NCBI GenBank assembly: GCA_964497585.1 | Contig: CAZCDS010000034.1 | Coordinates: forward strand, 3,868-67,867 | Source of the DNA: CAZCDS01 sp964497585 | GTDB taxonomy: Bacteria; Desulfobacterota; Desulfomonilia; Desulfomonilales; Desulfomonilaceae | DNA length: 64,000 nt | Reading direction: 5' to 3' | Shown: in pieces, positions 44,930 through 53,717 of the stretch | Layout of the letters: each line of letters begins with the position of its first letter | How positions within the stretch are numbered: position 1 is the first letter of the stretch | The notes under the pieces: model-generated | The model's database searches: none | What the model was told of the DNA's origin: nothing | Seen by the model: the letters and a program-made list of their open reading frames with translations, nothing else | Position numbers and translations under genes: made by a program

Positions 44930-45847
44930 TCAATCTCTTCTGATGCGGGCCGGGGTCCTCTCGTCCTGCTCCCGATCGATCCCAAGCAGAACGATCGCAT
45001 TCACCACGAGGACCGCACCGGCGATTTGCAGGGCTGCAAGGTGTTCGCCGAGAAAGAGGAACGCCATGACTCCCGCGGCGATAGGTTCCAAGGTAGCAGT
45101 GATCATGGCTCTGGTGGAACGGATCTGATTTATGCCAAGGAAGAACAGGGCAAAGGGAGCGATGGTTCCCGGAACGACTATGTAGATGATGCACATCCAT
45201 TGGAACAGACTGTACGACTCGTACAGAAACCCGAAGGGAGTCAGAATCACCTGCCACGTCACCGCGGCGAACAACAGCGCGTAAAAGGCTACAGTCCACG
45301 GGGAGTATCGGTGCATGGACCGTTCCCCGAGCAGGGAGTACGCCGCGTAGCACACCGCGGATGCGAGCCCACCGAGTATCCCCAGGCGGTTCATGTGGAG
45401 GAGTTCCAGATTGTAGCCTCCCGCAACGAGGTAGCAGCCTCCGAGCGCAAGGATCAAGGCACCGATCTTGGAAACGGTCAAGCGTTCGCCCCAGAAGGCG
45501 ATGGAGAAAACCGCCGTGAGCATAGGAGATAGATACTGGAGGAGTATCGCTGCCATGACCTGAATCTTGCTGATCGCGTAGAAATAGGTCAGTTGAAGTG
45601 CGGCCATGACCACGCAGCCGAGGAGAAAAAAATATCCTATGTCCCGTGCACGGATGGTCAGGAGGTTCCTTGCGAAGATGAGAAAACCGATTCCCAGCAG
45701 CACAGAGGCCAGCGTCACCCGCACCTGCACCAGTTCCGGCGGCGTGATTCCGCTCCGGAAGAGGACCTTGGCCAAAGTCCCGGACGACGCCCAAAAGAGC
45801 GCGGCAAGAGCCACGTACAGATAGCCTTTTGTGGTCGGAGAAAACAT
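44930..45847 (-). CDS. EamA/DMT family permease
   Basis: 305 residues with ten hydrophobic helices in two EamA halves (KGYLYVALAALFWASSGTLAKVLF at the start; LGILGGLASAVCYAAYSLLGE in the middle). The characteristic FALFFLGINQIRSTRAMITATLEPIAAGVMAFLFLGE ends the second half (read in pieces). Family members export amino acids or metabolites; the substrate cannot be assigned. The minus-strand ATG at 45847 is divergent from the HD-domain gene. A longer overlapping frame in another register is not coding. Confidence 0.92.
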   Translation of the reverse strand: MFSPTTKGYLYVALAALFWASSGTLAKVLFRSGITPPELVQVRVTLASVLLGIGFLIFARNLLTIRARDIGYFFLLGCVVMAALQLTYFYAISKIQVMAAILLQYLSPMLTAVFSIAFWGERLTVSKIGALILALGGCYLVAGGYNLELLHMNRLGILGGLASAVCYAAYSLLGERSMHRYSPWTVAFYALLFAAVTWQVILTPFGFLYESYSLFQWMCIIYIVVPGTIAPFALFFLGINQIRSTRAMITATLEPIAAGVMAFLFLGEHLAALQIAGAVLVVNAIVLLGIDREQDERTPARIRRD

Positions 45848-46107
45848 GGGTATACCGGGCGACCGGACCGGCCGACGACAACGTGGGGCTCAGTGAGCAT
45901 TACGTGCGGGCCCCGACAAAGCCTGCTCGATGGCAGCGATTATTGCACAGCCTGGAACCTCTTTCCAGATTTCGGCAATGGCGCGAGATCTTGCATGGAG
46001 CGAGAAAACCGGCTACCCTCAGAGACTCAAACGTTCAGGAACCAGCTATCCGGACGGTACGGACTTCAGCCCACGTGGTGCAAGGTCGATCGGAAAAGGG
46101 AGCGCAC
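45848..46107. other. Divergent intergenic region
   Basis: 260 bases between the EamA gene and the HD-domain gene. Plus-strand frames are open here, but they have no conserved content. I see no clear promoter hexamers. Confidence 0.4.
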
Positions 46108-46647
46108 GTGATCTCGCAGGAGCTTCTGGAAACAATTCGGAACGGTTTCTCGCTGGACTGGGAAGGAAATCACGGTATCGGCCATTTCCTCAGGGTCAGA
46201 GACAACGGGCTCAGGCTGGCCGAACGCACGGGCGCCAGGCGCGACCTTGTGGAGCTTTTCGCGTTCCTGCACGATTCAAAGCGTCGAAACGAGCTTTTCG
46301 ACCGCAATCACGGGGCACGGGCCGCAGAATTCCTTCGGAGGCTTCAGGGAGGCTTGATCCGCCTCACCAACGAGGATCTCGAACTCCTCGCTCACGCGTG
46401 TGCAGACCATGCTAGGGGGCTCAAGCACGGGGACATAACCGTCATCACCTGCTGGGACGCGGACAGACTCGACCTGGGTCGAGTCGGCGCGAAGCCGAGC
46501 CCGAGAAAGCTCTGCACCGACGCAGCCAAGGACCCGGAAACGATAGAATGGGCTTTTAAGCGGAGCATCCAAGCCAGCCGCGGGATCGTTTCGTCCTGGT
46601 ATAGATTTACAGGACGGACCGGAAAGCCGCGCAGCACAGGGAGGTAA
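46108..46647 (+). CDS. HD-domain protein
   Basis: 179 residues. The metal-binding pattern of the HD phosphohydrolase superfamily is visible: NHGIGHFLRVRDNGLRL gives the first His, ELFAFLHDSKRRNE the His-Asp pair, HACADHARG a further His and CWDADRLDLGRVG the final Asp. It probably hydrolyses a phosphate ester or nucleotide; the substrate is unknown. The GTG at 46108 is chosen for AAGGGAG five bases upstream. The frame is open to 45829 but lacks a start with a ribosome-binding site and would run into the divergent gene's leader. Confidence 0.8.
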   Translation: MISQELLETIRNGFSLDWEGNHGIGHFLRVRDNGLRLAERTGARRDLVELFAFLHDSKRRNELFDRNHGARAAEFLRRLQGGLIRLTNEDLELLAHACADHARGLKHGDITVITCWDADRLDLGRVGAKPSPRKLCTDAAKDPETIEWAFKRSIQASRGIVSSWYRFTGRTGKPRSTGR

Positions 46648-46704
46648 ACGGATCGGGCTGCGACGGATTATACCTCGGCGTGGCTATTCATTCGGGAGGG
46701 CTGT

Positions 46705-47784
46705 ATGGTGAAGGGGTGGTCGGATTTTTCGCTGCAGGTAGTGTTTATCCTTATTATGATATGGTTGACCGGCCTGAGCTGCGATGCCCAGGAATCAAGA
46801 CCCGGCCAGTCACATCACTCGCCGAACGGCTTCCGCAATCCCCACGAGTCTGAGCATCCGGGTTTCCTCGGTTTTCTGAAATGGCGCTGGAGGCGGCTCT
46901 GGCAGGACTCAGCTCCTCCCGAGACACACCGCTTCACGGTAGCCGACAACGATCCGGGATTCCTCGCAGCGAACCGCAGCAAAACCACCTTGACCTGGAT
47001 CGGCCACGCAACGGTTCTCCTGCAACTCGCGGGGAAGAATATTCTTACGGATCCCCAGTTTTCCGACCGCGCGTCACCCTTCCGATGGATCGGACCGAAG
47101 CGGGTCGTACCACCGGGACTGGCGCTCGAGGAGCTTCCCGAGATCGATGTGGTGGTCATCTCTCACGACCATTACGACTCCCTTGATGAGCCTTCCGTTA
47201 GGGCGCTCCATAATCGCAGAGGCGGACGTGAGACGACGTTCTTTGTACCGTCGGGCCTCAAAGCCTGGTTCACCGACCTCGGTATCAGCCGGGTGGTCGA
47301 GTTAGACTGGTGGGACAAGCAGGCTTACGACGGCCTCGAAGTAATCTGCATTCCGGTTCACCACTGGAGCCAACGAAGCGTCATTGACCGCAATTCGAGA
47401 CTCTGGGCCGGTTGGGCGATCCGGTCGAATGACTTCGGGTTTTTCTTCTGCGGTGACACGGGGTACTCGCCGGTCTTCAAAGAGATCGGCAAGAGACTGG
47501 GACCCTTCGATCTGGCGGCGATCCCCATCGGCGCGTACGAACCGCGGTGGTTCATGAAGTTCTACCACGTGAATCCAGAGGAGGCCGTGCAGATTCACTC
47601 GGATGTACATTCGAAGAAATCGATTGGCATCCATTGGGGCACCTTTCCGTTGACTGACGAGCCTCTGGACGAGCCCCCAAGGAGACTCTCCCAGGCGGTG
47701 AAGAGCAAGGGGCTCCGGCCGGAAGCCTTTGGCGTACTCAAACATGGCGAGACAATCGTGCTCGATAGCCCTCCGAGCAACTGA
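46705..47784 (+). CDS. Metallo-beta-lactamase fold hydrolase, NAPE-PLD/UlaG-like, exported
   Basis: 359 residues. A signal peptide-like start (LQVVFILIMIWLTGLSCDAQES) suggests export; LTGLSC could be a lipobox. The hydrolase core has TLTWIGHATVLLQLAGKNILTDP, the metal motif VVISHDHYDSLDEPS, VHHWSQRS and FFFCGDTGYSPVFKE, then IGIHWGTFPLTDEPLDEP. This set resembles N-acylphosphatidylethanolamine phospholipase D-type enzymes, which cut phosphodiester bonds of membrane lipids, so a periplasmic lipid substrate is plausible. ATG at 46705 with GGGAGGG. It lies 57 bases after the HD gene, likely cotranscribed. Confidence 0.88.
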   Translation: MVKGWSDFSLQVVFILIMIWLTGLSCDAQESRPGQSHHSPNGFRNPHESEHPGFLGFLKWRWRRLWQDSAPPETHRFTVADNDPGFLAANRSKTTLTWIGHATVLLQLAGKNILTDPQFSDRASPFRWIGPKRVVPPGLALEELPEIDVVVISHDHYDSLDEPSVRALHNRRGGRETTFFVPSGLKAWFTDLGISRVVELDWWDKQAYDGLEVICIPVHHWSQRSVIDRNSRLWAGWAIRSNDFGFFFCGDTGYSPVFKEIGKRLGPFDLAAIPIGAYEPRWFMKFYHVNPEEAVQIHSDVHSKKSIGIHWGTFPLTDEPLDEPPRRLSQAVKSKGLRPEAFGVLKHGETIVLDSPPSN

Positions 47785-47946
47785 CGCCATTTCTCCGGTG
47801 GAGTTCACGGGGAAGCCTTCGTCATCTCCCGTGCCGCCCGACTGCCCGTTTCTGTCCTTTTCGGGGGCCGGCGTGGCAGTGTCGGGGCGCTGCTTAGAAA
47901 TCGGCTGTCACGGGCTTCCGCACATAGTAAATTTGGGTCACCTAGG

Positions 47947-49449
47947 ATGAAGGGAAAAAGCAGACGGTTCGTCTATGTGAACGACTGCAAAGCACGATAC
48001 TTGCGGTGGTGTGGTGCGATTATTCTGCTCATTTTTCTCAGTCACGCTCACGCCTTGAACGCGATCGAGGAGGGGCTCTGGGCTGCCGTCCGGGCCGGCG
48101 ATGAAGAGCGGGTGGAACAAATGCTCGCCCACGGTGCCGATGTCAATGCAACTAACGACTTCGGAACAACCGCTTTGATACTCGCTGCAAAAAAAGGCCA
48201 CACGAAGATCGTCAAACTGCTCCTCGAGAAGGGAGCGGACGTGCGCTCCACGGAACGAAACGGCTTCACCGCGTTGCGGTGGGCCGCGGAGAAAGGTCAC
48301 AAGGACATAGTCCTGATGCTGAGGGCCAGCCAGCCGGACGTTGTCAAGCCTCAGGAAGGAACCGAGCCAGAGGACACCAGCGAGCTCGCATCCAAGATCC
48401 AATCCGGGGGCAGCGTCGAGCGCAAGGCCGAGATCGTGCCCGAACGCAAGATCGAACTCAGGAACATTCCTCCGTTGTATACCGAGCCGAAGTTGGCTGG
48501 AGAGGGGATTTGGCAGTGGAAGGACATGCCGAGAGGAGCGAACGGTCTGCCCGTTATTTATCGGACCGTGTACAGGCCCAGCTCCCGATTTCCCAACGCG
48601 ATCGTCTACATGCTTCTTTTTGACATGAGACGCGTTTCCATGCGACTCTACCTGGGATCCAGTGAGCACAAACGCGGGGAGTGTCCGTCCAGGGTTGAAC
48701 GGTCCGAGCAACCTTTCCTTCTGGCAATAACCAACGGCCTTTGGCAAACGAGGCACGCGGGCCGCGGCGGAATCATCTGCCGGGGAAAAATCTTAAAGAA
48801 ACCGGCCGACGGCGTCGCGTCCATCGTCCTGTTCAAGGACGGGATGGTGGACATCCTGGATTGGAACGACAACATTCCCCTCTCTCAGGTTCGTGACGCA
48901 CGCCAGTTGAAACACCTGATCGTAAGACGCGGCAAGGTCGTCACGTCGATCATGAAAAGAGGCAGGGAAGTGCACGCGGAAATCGGACTCGGCTCCCTGC
49001 TCAACAAGGACCGACCGGTGCTCAGACGGCCGGCGCCAAGAGCTTCGAAGAAGTCGGAGAAGACTCCCAAGACGAAGTGGGTCCTTAATCTCACCTCCGG
49101 CCCGCTTTGGTTCATCGCCACGCGAAGCGCCTTCGGTATTCGAAGAGACGGAAACCTCGTGTACGCTCTCGGCCATCATATCAGCACGAAGGATCTTGCC
49201 AAAGCGCTTGTTCTGGCGAGCTGTGTTCGCGCGATTCACGGGGATGCCAATCCCGGCAATGCTGTCGGGATTCTCTATTACACCGATGAAGACGGGAGGA
49301 TCGTCAAGAAGGCCCGGCTATCCACTCTCCAAGCCCGAAGCACGTTGACGAGATACTTGGATCGTGCATACCCGAAGGATTTCTTTGCGTTTTTCAGCCG
49401 AGAGGATAAGAGTGACACGGTCGACTCTCTTGGAGCCTTCCCCGAATAA
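47947..49449 (+). CDS. Exported ankyrin-repeat/phosphodiester glycosidase-like fusion
   Basis: 500 residues. The N-terminus has a signal peptide (CGAIILLIFLSHAHALNA). About three ankyrin repeats follow at 40-130 (GADVNATNDFGTTALILAAKKGH; GADVRSTERNGFTALRWAAEKGH). After a charged linker, a C-terminal domain from about residue 190 resembles the NAGPA-type phosphodiester glycosidase fold: VYMLLFDMRRVSMRLYLGS, LLAITNGLWQTRHAGRGGIICRGKI and ARQLKHLIVRRGKV. The usual NGGF motif reads NGLW, so catalytic residues may differ. Ankyrin repeats in a periplasmic protein would hold a partner. The C-terminal call is a fold-level impression. Confidence 0.7.
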   Translation: MKGKSRRFVYVNDCKARYLRWCGAIILLIFLSHAHALNAIEEGLWAAVRAGDEERVEQMLAHGADVNATNDFGTTALILAAKKGHTKIVKLLLEKGADVRSTERNGFTALRWAAEKGHKDIVLMLRASQPDVVKPQEGTEPEDTSELASKIQSGGSVERKAEIVPERKIELRNIPPLYTEPKLAGEGIWQWKDMPRGANGLPVIYRTVYRPSSRFPNAIVYMLLFDMRRVSMRLYLGSSEHKRGECPSRVERSEQPFLLAITNGLWQTRHAGRGGIICRGKILKKPADGVASIVLFKDGMVDILDWNDNIPLSQVRDARQLKHLIVRRGKVVTSIMKRGREVHAEIGLGSLLNKDRPVLRRPAPRASKKSEKTPKTKWVLNLTSGPLWFIATRSAFGIRRDGNLVYALGHHISTKDLAKALVLASCVRAIHGDANPGNAVGILYYTDEDGRIVKKARLSTLQARSTLTRYLDRAYPKDFFAFFSREDKSDTVDSLGAFPE

Positions 49450-49506
49450 CCTTAGGGGGAATGCCTGTTGCAGAGCAGTGTGCACATGGTGAAGGCTTAC
49501 CCTCAC

Positions 49507-50400
49507 TCAGTGTGCGGTACCGCGATTGCATTGGGAGAGGATCGGATCATACATTTTCGTCTTGAAGTAACTGTGGGACGGGTAACATTTACACATCAGC
49601 AGAAAGAACATCTTGTCCCAGAGCTGTTTCTCTTCTTCCAGGGACTCGAAGTTTCCACCGCCTTTAGAAATCATAATATCGGCTTGCTCCACGTAATCCC
49701 GCACCTCCGGCGAACACCTTGACACGATCGTCCCGGGTACCGGCCCGTCGATGCCGTTTGCAACGACCTTCACTACATCGTCCATCCCAACGGCGCGCGC
49801 TTCCGCAACCGTGACGTCGTTAAGAACCGGGAGGTTTCTAACGACGAATACTATTTCGGTGTTGAACAGCTTGTTCATAGTTTCTATGAGCAACCGGTCA
49901 AAGACGATTTCTCCTGAGTTGTCTCCGACATAGACTACGAGATCACTCTCTGCGAGCCGGTCTCGCAGTTGCAGGAAGCATTCTTCGGAGACGGGTTTCT
50001 GGAGCTTCTCCCATATGATGGGCTCCACGTCGATTGAACCATCGGACCAGAGAACATCGAGAGAGTTTCCTATCACGGCTAGATTTACCGCAGTGTACAG
50101 GGCGTCCCGGGCCTCCTCGACCAACTTTTTCAGGGAGGGGTACAGCTCCAGCCCTTTGCGGTTCTGACGATCCTTCACGGCCTTGAAGGGATCGGGATTG
50201 CCGAGGCCTGCGGTGATTTTTCCACAAGCAATCTCAAACACTTCCGGACTCGTCCGTCCCCAGTCGAGTCCTCTGATCGAGGGGATCTCCAGGATATCCC
50301 TCACCACCTCTCGAATCGTGTGCTCGTCGGCCGTCAGCTCTCTGATAGCTGAAACAGACGCCTTGAGGATACACGTAATGCAATCCGGTCTGAGTAGCAT
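49507..50400 (-). CDS. DUF89/ARMT1-like metal-dependent phosphatase
   Basis: 297 residues. The N-terminal LRPDCITCILKAS holds a CxxC pair seen in the prokaryotic DUF89 group. The metal-binding GDNSGEIVFDRLLIE motif is followed by VRNLPVLNDVTVAEA and ISKGGGNFESLEEEK. DUF89 enzymes are Mn/Ni-dependent phosphatases that remove damaged or over-accumulated sugar phosphates. The ATG at 50400 is chosen because AGGAAAGGAACC precedes it; the frame is open to 50481 without such a site. It is divergent from the MarR gene and convergent with the ankyrin gene. Confidence 0.85.
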   Translation of the reverse strand: MLLRPDCITCILKASVSAIRELTADEHTIREVVRDILEIPSIRGLDWGRTSPEVFEIACGKITAGLGNPDPFKAVKDRQNRKGLELYPSLKKLVEEARDALYTAVNLAVIGNSLDVLWSDGSIDVEPIIWEKLQKPVSEECFLQLRDRLAESDLVVYVGDNSGEIVFDRLLIETMNKLFNTEIVFVVRNLPVLNDVTVAEARAVGMDDVVKVVANGIDGPVPGTIVSRCSPEVRDYVEQADIMISKGGGNFESLEEEKQLWDKMFFLLMCKCYPSHSYFKTKMYDPILSQCNRGTAH

Positions 50401-50755
50401 GGTTCCTTTCCTGATACAGGCGTGCCTGTCTTCCGTAATCGATCCATCAGGGCACGGTTTTTGGTTTCCAGGTTCCACCATATATCAAATTCTCTATTTT
50501 CGGGAAGACCCTTCTTCTCGGAGTCGAGCATTCGAGCACCCGGGCCGATCATCGGTGAATACCGAGAAGATGGGTCCGTTGACACGGCCCGCCGCACCAC
50601 GTATGCTGTCATCTCGATGGGCACCGAGCGGCGCTCACGGGGAACCCCGAGTCGGTCCCCCGTTTCCGGGAATCCAGTCATCGGCCGCGTGAACGACCTC
50701 TGTGGAAACCCGTTAATACCTTGTACATCTGGCCACAGGTGGTGCGGAAAACCCT
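50401..50755. other. Divergent intergenic region with a candidate promoter
   Basis: 355 bases between the DUF89 and MarR genes. The one clear signal is a TTGACA-type promoter pointing to the MarR gene (separate entry). The rest holds no open frame that I would support. Confidence 0.5.
50579..50607 (+). promoter_or_regulatory. Candidate sigma70 promoter for the MarR gene
   Basis: TTGACA at 50579-50584, a 17-base spacer, and TATGCT at 50602-50607 (4 of 6). About 150 bases separate it from the gene start, so a long leader would result. Confidence 0.45.
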
Positions 50756-51289
50756 ATGAGAAAAAACAACACGAGAGAAAATCAGTCCGGCACGCGTCAG
50801 CAGCAAACAGGGTCCTCGGGCAACGAGTTCAAACAGGAATTCGTAGACGAGGCAGTGCAGGACTCCATACGATGGATCGCATGGTACTTGCGCCGTATCG
50901 GACAAGCGGACGAGATGTTCAACAAGGAGTTGTCCAAGAAATATGCGGTCAGCCAGCCGCAGCTCACGTGTCTTTTAGCCCTCCAGGAGTACGGTCCCCT
51001 CCCAACCTCCAAGCTGGCCAAGTACATGATGGTCAAACCGAGCACCGCGACCGGCATCGTAGACCGGCTCGAGGAAAAGGGCCTGGTCACCCGGATGCGG
51101 AGTGTGCTCGACCGACGCGTGGTCACCATCGAATTGACCGATGAGGGGAAATCCCTGGCAGAGGAGGCCCCGCTACCCATACCGAGCCGCATGGTCGACG
51201 GCCTCAACAGGCTCGATGTCGAAGAAACGAAGAGGATTGTCAAGAGTCTGGCCACACTCGTTGCCATGCTGGGTGATCATTCCACCTAA
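50756..51289 (+). CDS. MarR family transcriptional regulator
   Basis: 177 residues with a winged helix at about 60-135: YGPLPTSKLAKYMMVKPSTATGIVDRLEEKGLVTR, then the wing SVLDRRVVTIELTDEGKSLA (read in pieces). It forms dimers by its terminal helices (SIRWIAWYLRRIGQADEMFNK). MarR proteins repress by binding short palindromes and release DNA on ligand binding. It lies 165 bases upstream of the corrinoid methyltransferase operon in the same direction, with a promoter and an inverted repeat in between, so it probably controls that operon. The 25-residue N-terminal extension is polar and disordered. Confidence 0.92.
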   Translation: MRKNNTRENQSGTRQQQTGSSGNEFKQEFVDEAVQDSIRWIAWYLRRIGQADEMFNKELSKKYAVSQPQLTCLLALQEYGPLPTSKLAKYMMVKPSTATGIVDRLEEKGLVTRMRSVLDRRVVTIELTDEGKSLAEEAPLPIPSRMVDGLNRLDVEETKRIVKSLATLVAMLGDHST

Positions 51290-51355
51290 GTAGCCACTTT
51301 TCATAACCATCCTTCCCTGCGGGGCATCCTTCGGAGAAAAGACGGAGTGCAGCGC

Positions 51356-51383
51356 TTGACACGGTACTCTATTCTGTTAAAAT
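51356..51383 (+). promoter_or_regulatory. Promoter of the corrinoid methyltransferase operon
   Basis: A perfect TTGACA -35 at 51356-51361, a 16-base spacer and TAAAAT at 51378-51383 (5 of 6). It lies about 70 bases before the first gene of the operon. Confidence 0.65.
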
Positions 51384-51390
51384 AGTTTTA
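51378..51390. promoter_or_regulatory. Inverted repeat over the -10, possible MarR operator
   Basis: TAAAA-TAG-TTTTA, a perfect palindrome with 5-base arms that includes the -10 hexamer. Its size and position fit a MarR-type repressor site. No second copy was found upstream of the MarR gene itself, so autoregulation by the same site is not shown. Confidence 0.4.
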
Positions 51391-51454
51391 GCTCAATCCT
51401 TTTCACGCAGGATCATCCCAGCAGAAAGCTCACGCAAGGGTCAGGGAGGCGCAA

Positions 51455-52198
51455 TTGCTCAGACTACCACAAATCTTAAAACATACTCCACTGTCTGGTG
51501 AGGTGACTGTACTCAATTTCAGACCGCAATTCCCCCGTAACGACGTTCTCAGATTGTTGGGGGGCGGGCCTGAGAAAAAAGGCACAAGAGCTACGAAGCG
51601 CAAGGTGGAAAAATGGACTCGGCGTCTGAGTTCATCGGTCAGCCCTCGGATCGTCTTTTCACTGCGGGAGGTTCGGGCGGTGGACCGAAAGGGGGTTCAG
51701 CTTTCCGACGGTATGTACCTGCGAAGTAGAAAGCTGGGCTGGGCCATGTCTTCGTCAAAGCAACTGGTCTGCTTCGTAGCCACCCTGGGAGGGGAAATCG
51801 ATGATCATGTCTCTCGGCTGACGGAGAGAGGTCGCTTGTCGGAAGCTTACGTCGTCGATGCGCTGGGATCTGTGTGCGTGGAGAATACGGTGGATCGTTT
51901 TCAAGACGCCATGGATGAGCACACCCAGGAACTGGGCCTTGGCACGACCGTGCGCTTTTCCCCAGGCTACTGTGATTGGTCGCTCCGTGAACAAATCACC
52001 CTCTTCAGAATGGTGACGACCAGGTCAATCGGGGTTTCGCTCTCGCCTTCCGCCTTGATGAAGCCGAGGAAATCGATCTCCGGCGTTTTCGGACTTGCTG
52101 CTGATGGCCCCGTATCCCGCGTCCGCTCAAATCCCTGTCTGATATGCGAAAAACACGACTGCTTCTCACGCAGGGTCACATCACCGAATCTCCAGTAA
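51455..52198 (+). CDS. B12-dependent methionine synthase activation-domain protein (corrinoid reactivation)
   Basis: 247 residues related to the SAM-binding activation domain of MetH, here as a stand-alone protein. Typical pieces are VCFVATLGGEIDDHVSRLTE, RFSPGYCDWSLREQITLF and LSPSALMKPRKSISGVFGL. In methyltransferase operons such proteins are associated with reactivation of the corrinoid cofactor after accidental oxidation to Co(II). The C-terminus carries PCLICEKHDCFSRR, three cysteines that could bind a metal or act in electron transfer. A TTG at 51455 is the start, with GGGAGG five bases upstream. It is the first gene of the operon. Confidence 0.8.
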   Translation: MLRLPQILKHTPLSGEVTVLNFRPQFPRNDVLRLLGGGPEKKGTRATKRKVEKWTRRLSSSVSPRIVFSLREVRAVDRKGVQLSDGMYLRSRKLGWAMSSSKQLVCFVATLGGEIDDHVSRLTERGRLSEAYVVDALGSVCVENTVDRFQDAMDEHTQELGLGTTVRFSPGYCDWSLREQITLFRMVTTRSIGVSLSPSALMKPRKSISGVFGLAADGPVSRVRSNPCLICEKHDCFSRRVTSPNLQ

Positions 52199-52234
52199 CC
52201 CCCTAACATAACGTCATAGGCAAGGACTGTACCA

Positions 52235-53704
52235 ATGGATGGCAGAATAAGTCTTAACGGTGCGCGGTATAAACCTCTAAGTACGGAGGATGTACGAGCG
52301 ATTCATGAAACAGTGCTGCGCGTCTTCTCCGAGGTAGGGGTTCAGGTTAACCTTCCCGCGGCCCGCGAGCTCTTCAAGGCCGCAGGCGCGGATGTCGACG
52401 AGTCGACAGCCACGGTGAAACTCTCACCGGATCTGGTCATGGAATTGACACAAAGAGCTCCGGACACGGTCACGCTGTGCGGTCGAGAGCCGGACGGGAG
52501 ATTCGATTGCGAGATCTCCGGGAGCAAGGTCTTCACCGGTACGGGAGGAACGGCCCTGAATGTGCAGGAGCCGGGCAAGACAGAACGTAGGCCGTCAACG
52601 CTCGCGGACGTTATGCACATGGCACGTCTTGTCGACCGTCTGGACAACATCCATGTGTACATGCTCAACGTCTATCCCCATGAGCTGCCGGAGCGCCGAG
52701 TCGACGTGAATCGTTTTGCGGCCGGCCTCAATCACACATTGAAACATGTAATGGGAGGCGTCTATACAGTCAAGGGCGTTCGGGATGTCGTCAAGATGGC
52801 CGAGATCATTGCCGGCTCACCCGAAAAGCTGCGCGAACGTCCCTTCATCTCCATGGTCACCTGCGTGATCAGCCCGTTCAAGCTCGATCGGAAGTATAGC
52901 AGACTCGCTATGGAAGCCGCCCAAAGCGGCGTACCCGTGGTTGTGCCTTCAGAGCCGTTGTGCGGCGCCACCGCACCGGTGACCCTCGCGGCCAACCTGG
53001 TAGTCTGGACCGTCGACACGCTTGCCGGAGTGATGCTTACCCAGCTCGTACGTCCTGGAACTCCGGTACTGGCGGGCTGCGTCGCGTCCATAACCGACAT
53101 GAGAGATCTGAAGTATCTTTCCGGCGCGGTCGAAATGGGTCTGTTGAATGCGGGCGCGGCACAGCTTGCTCAATTTTACCGGCTCCCCATTTACACCACC
53201 GCGGGCATGTCCGACTCCAAGGTGAACGACGCGCAGGCAGGCTACGAGTCTGCAATGACAAGCGTGATGGTGGCCCTGGCCGGGGGCAATTTCATACACG
53301 ATGCCGCGGGGTTCCTGGAATTCTGCACGACCGCCTCCTACGACAAACTCGTGATTGACAACGACATCCTCGGGATGGCTATGCGAGCGGTGGAGGGCAT
53401 TCGGGTGAGTGACAAGACGCTCGCATTCGATGTGCTCAAGGAGGCCGGGCCCGGAGGGCATTTCGTTTCCAACAGACACACCCGCCGGTTCATGCGATCC
53501 GAGCTTTATACACCGAGTCTCAGTGATCGGGACAATCGCGACAGATGGACGGAACAAGGATCCGCGGACGCCTGGACCAGAGCTACCAAAAGGGCCAGGG
53601 AGATACTTGACGCTCCAGCGAAATCGGTTCTTCCCAAGGAAGTCATTGGGCGGATCGCTGCCGAAATCCCGGGAATCGACTCCTCGGTCCTCCATCTGTC
53701 TTGA
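52235..53704 (+). CDS. MttB-family (non-pyrrolysine) corrinoid methyltransferase 1
   Basis: 489 residues of the trimethylamine methyltransferase family, TIM-barrel type. Family segments include VKLSPDLVMELTQRAPDTV, FTGTGGTALNV, RRPSTLADVMHMARLVDRLDN, SEPLCGATAPVTLAANLVVW and AQLAQFYRLPIYTTAGMSDSKVNDAQAGYES. The frame is continuous with no internal amber codon, so it is not a pyrrolysine enzyme. Non-Pyl members studied elsewhere demethylate quaternary amines such as glycine betaine, proline betaine or carnitine, passing the methyl group to a corrinoid protein. It is separated from the next gene by 13 bases. Which quaternary amine it uses cannot be read from the sequence. Confidence 0.93.
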   Translation: MDGRISLNGARYKPLSTEDVRAIHETVLRVFSEVGVQVNLPAARELFKAAGADVDESTATVKLSPDLVMELTQRAPDTVTLCGREPDGRFDCEISGSKVFTGTGGTALNVQEPGKTERRPSTLADVMHMARLVDRLDNIHVYMLNVYPHELPERRVDVNRFAAGLNHTLKHVMGGVYTVKGVRDVVKMAEIIAGSPEKLRERPFISMVTCVISPFKLDRKYSRLAMEAAQSGVPVVVPSEPLCGATAPVTLAANLVVWTVDTLAGVMLTQLVRPGTPVLAGCVASITDMRDLKYLSGAVEMGLLNAGAAQLAQFYRLPIYTTAGMSDSKVNDAQAGYESAMTSVMVALAGGNFIHDAAGFLEFCTTASYDKLVIDNDILGMAMRAVEGIRVSDKTLAFDVLKEAGPGGHFVSNRHTRRFMRSELYTPSLSDRDNRDRWTEQGSADAWTRATKRAREILDAPAKSVLPKEVIGRIAAEIPGIDSSVLHLS

Positions 53705-53717
53705 GGTTGCACGTGAC

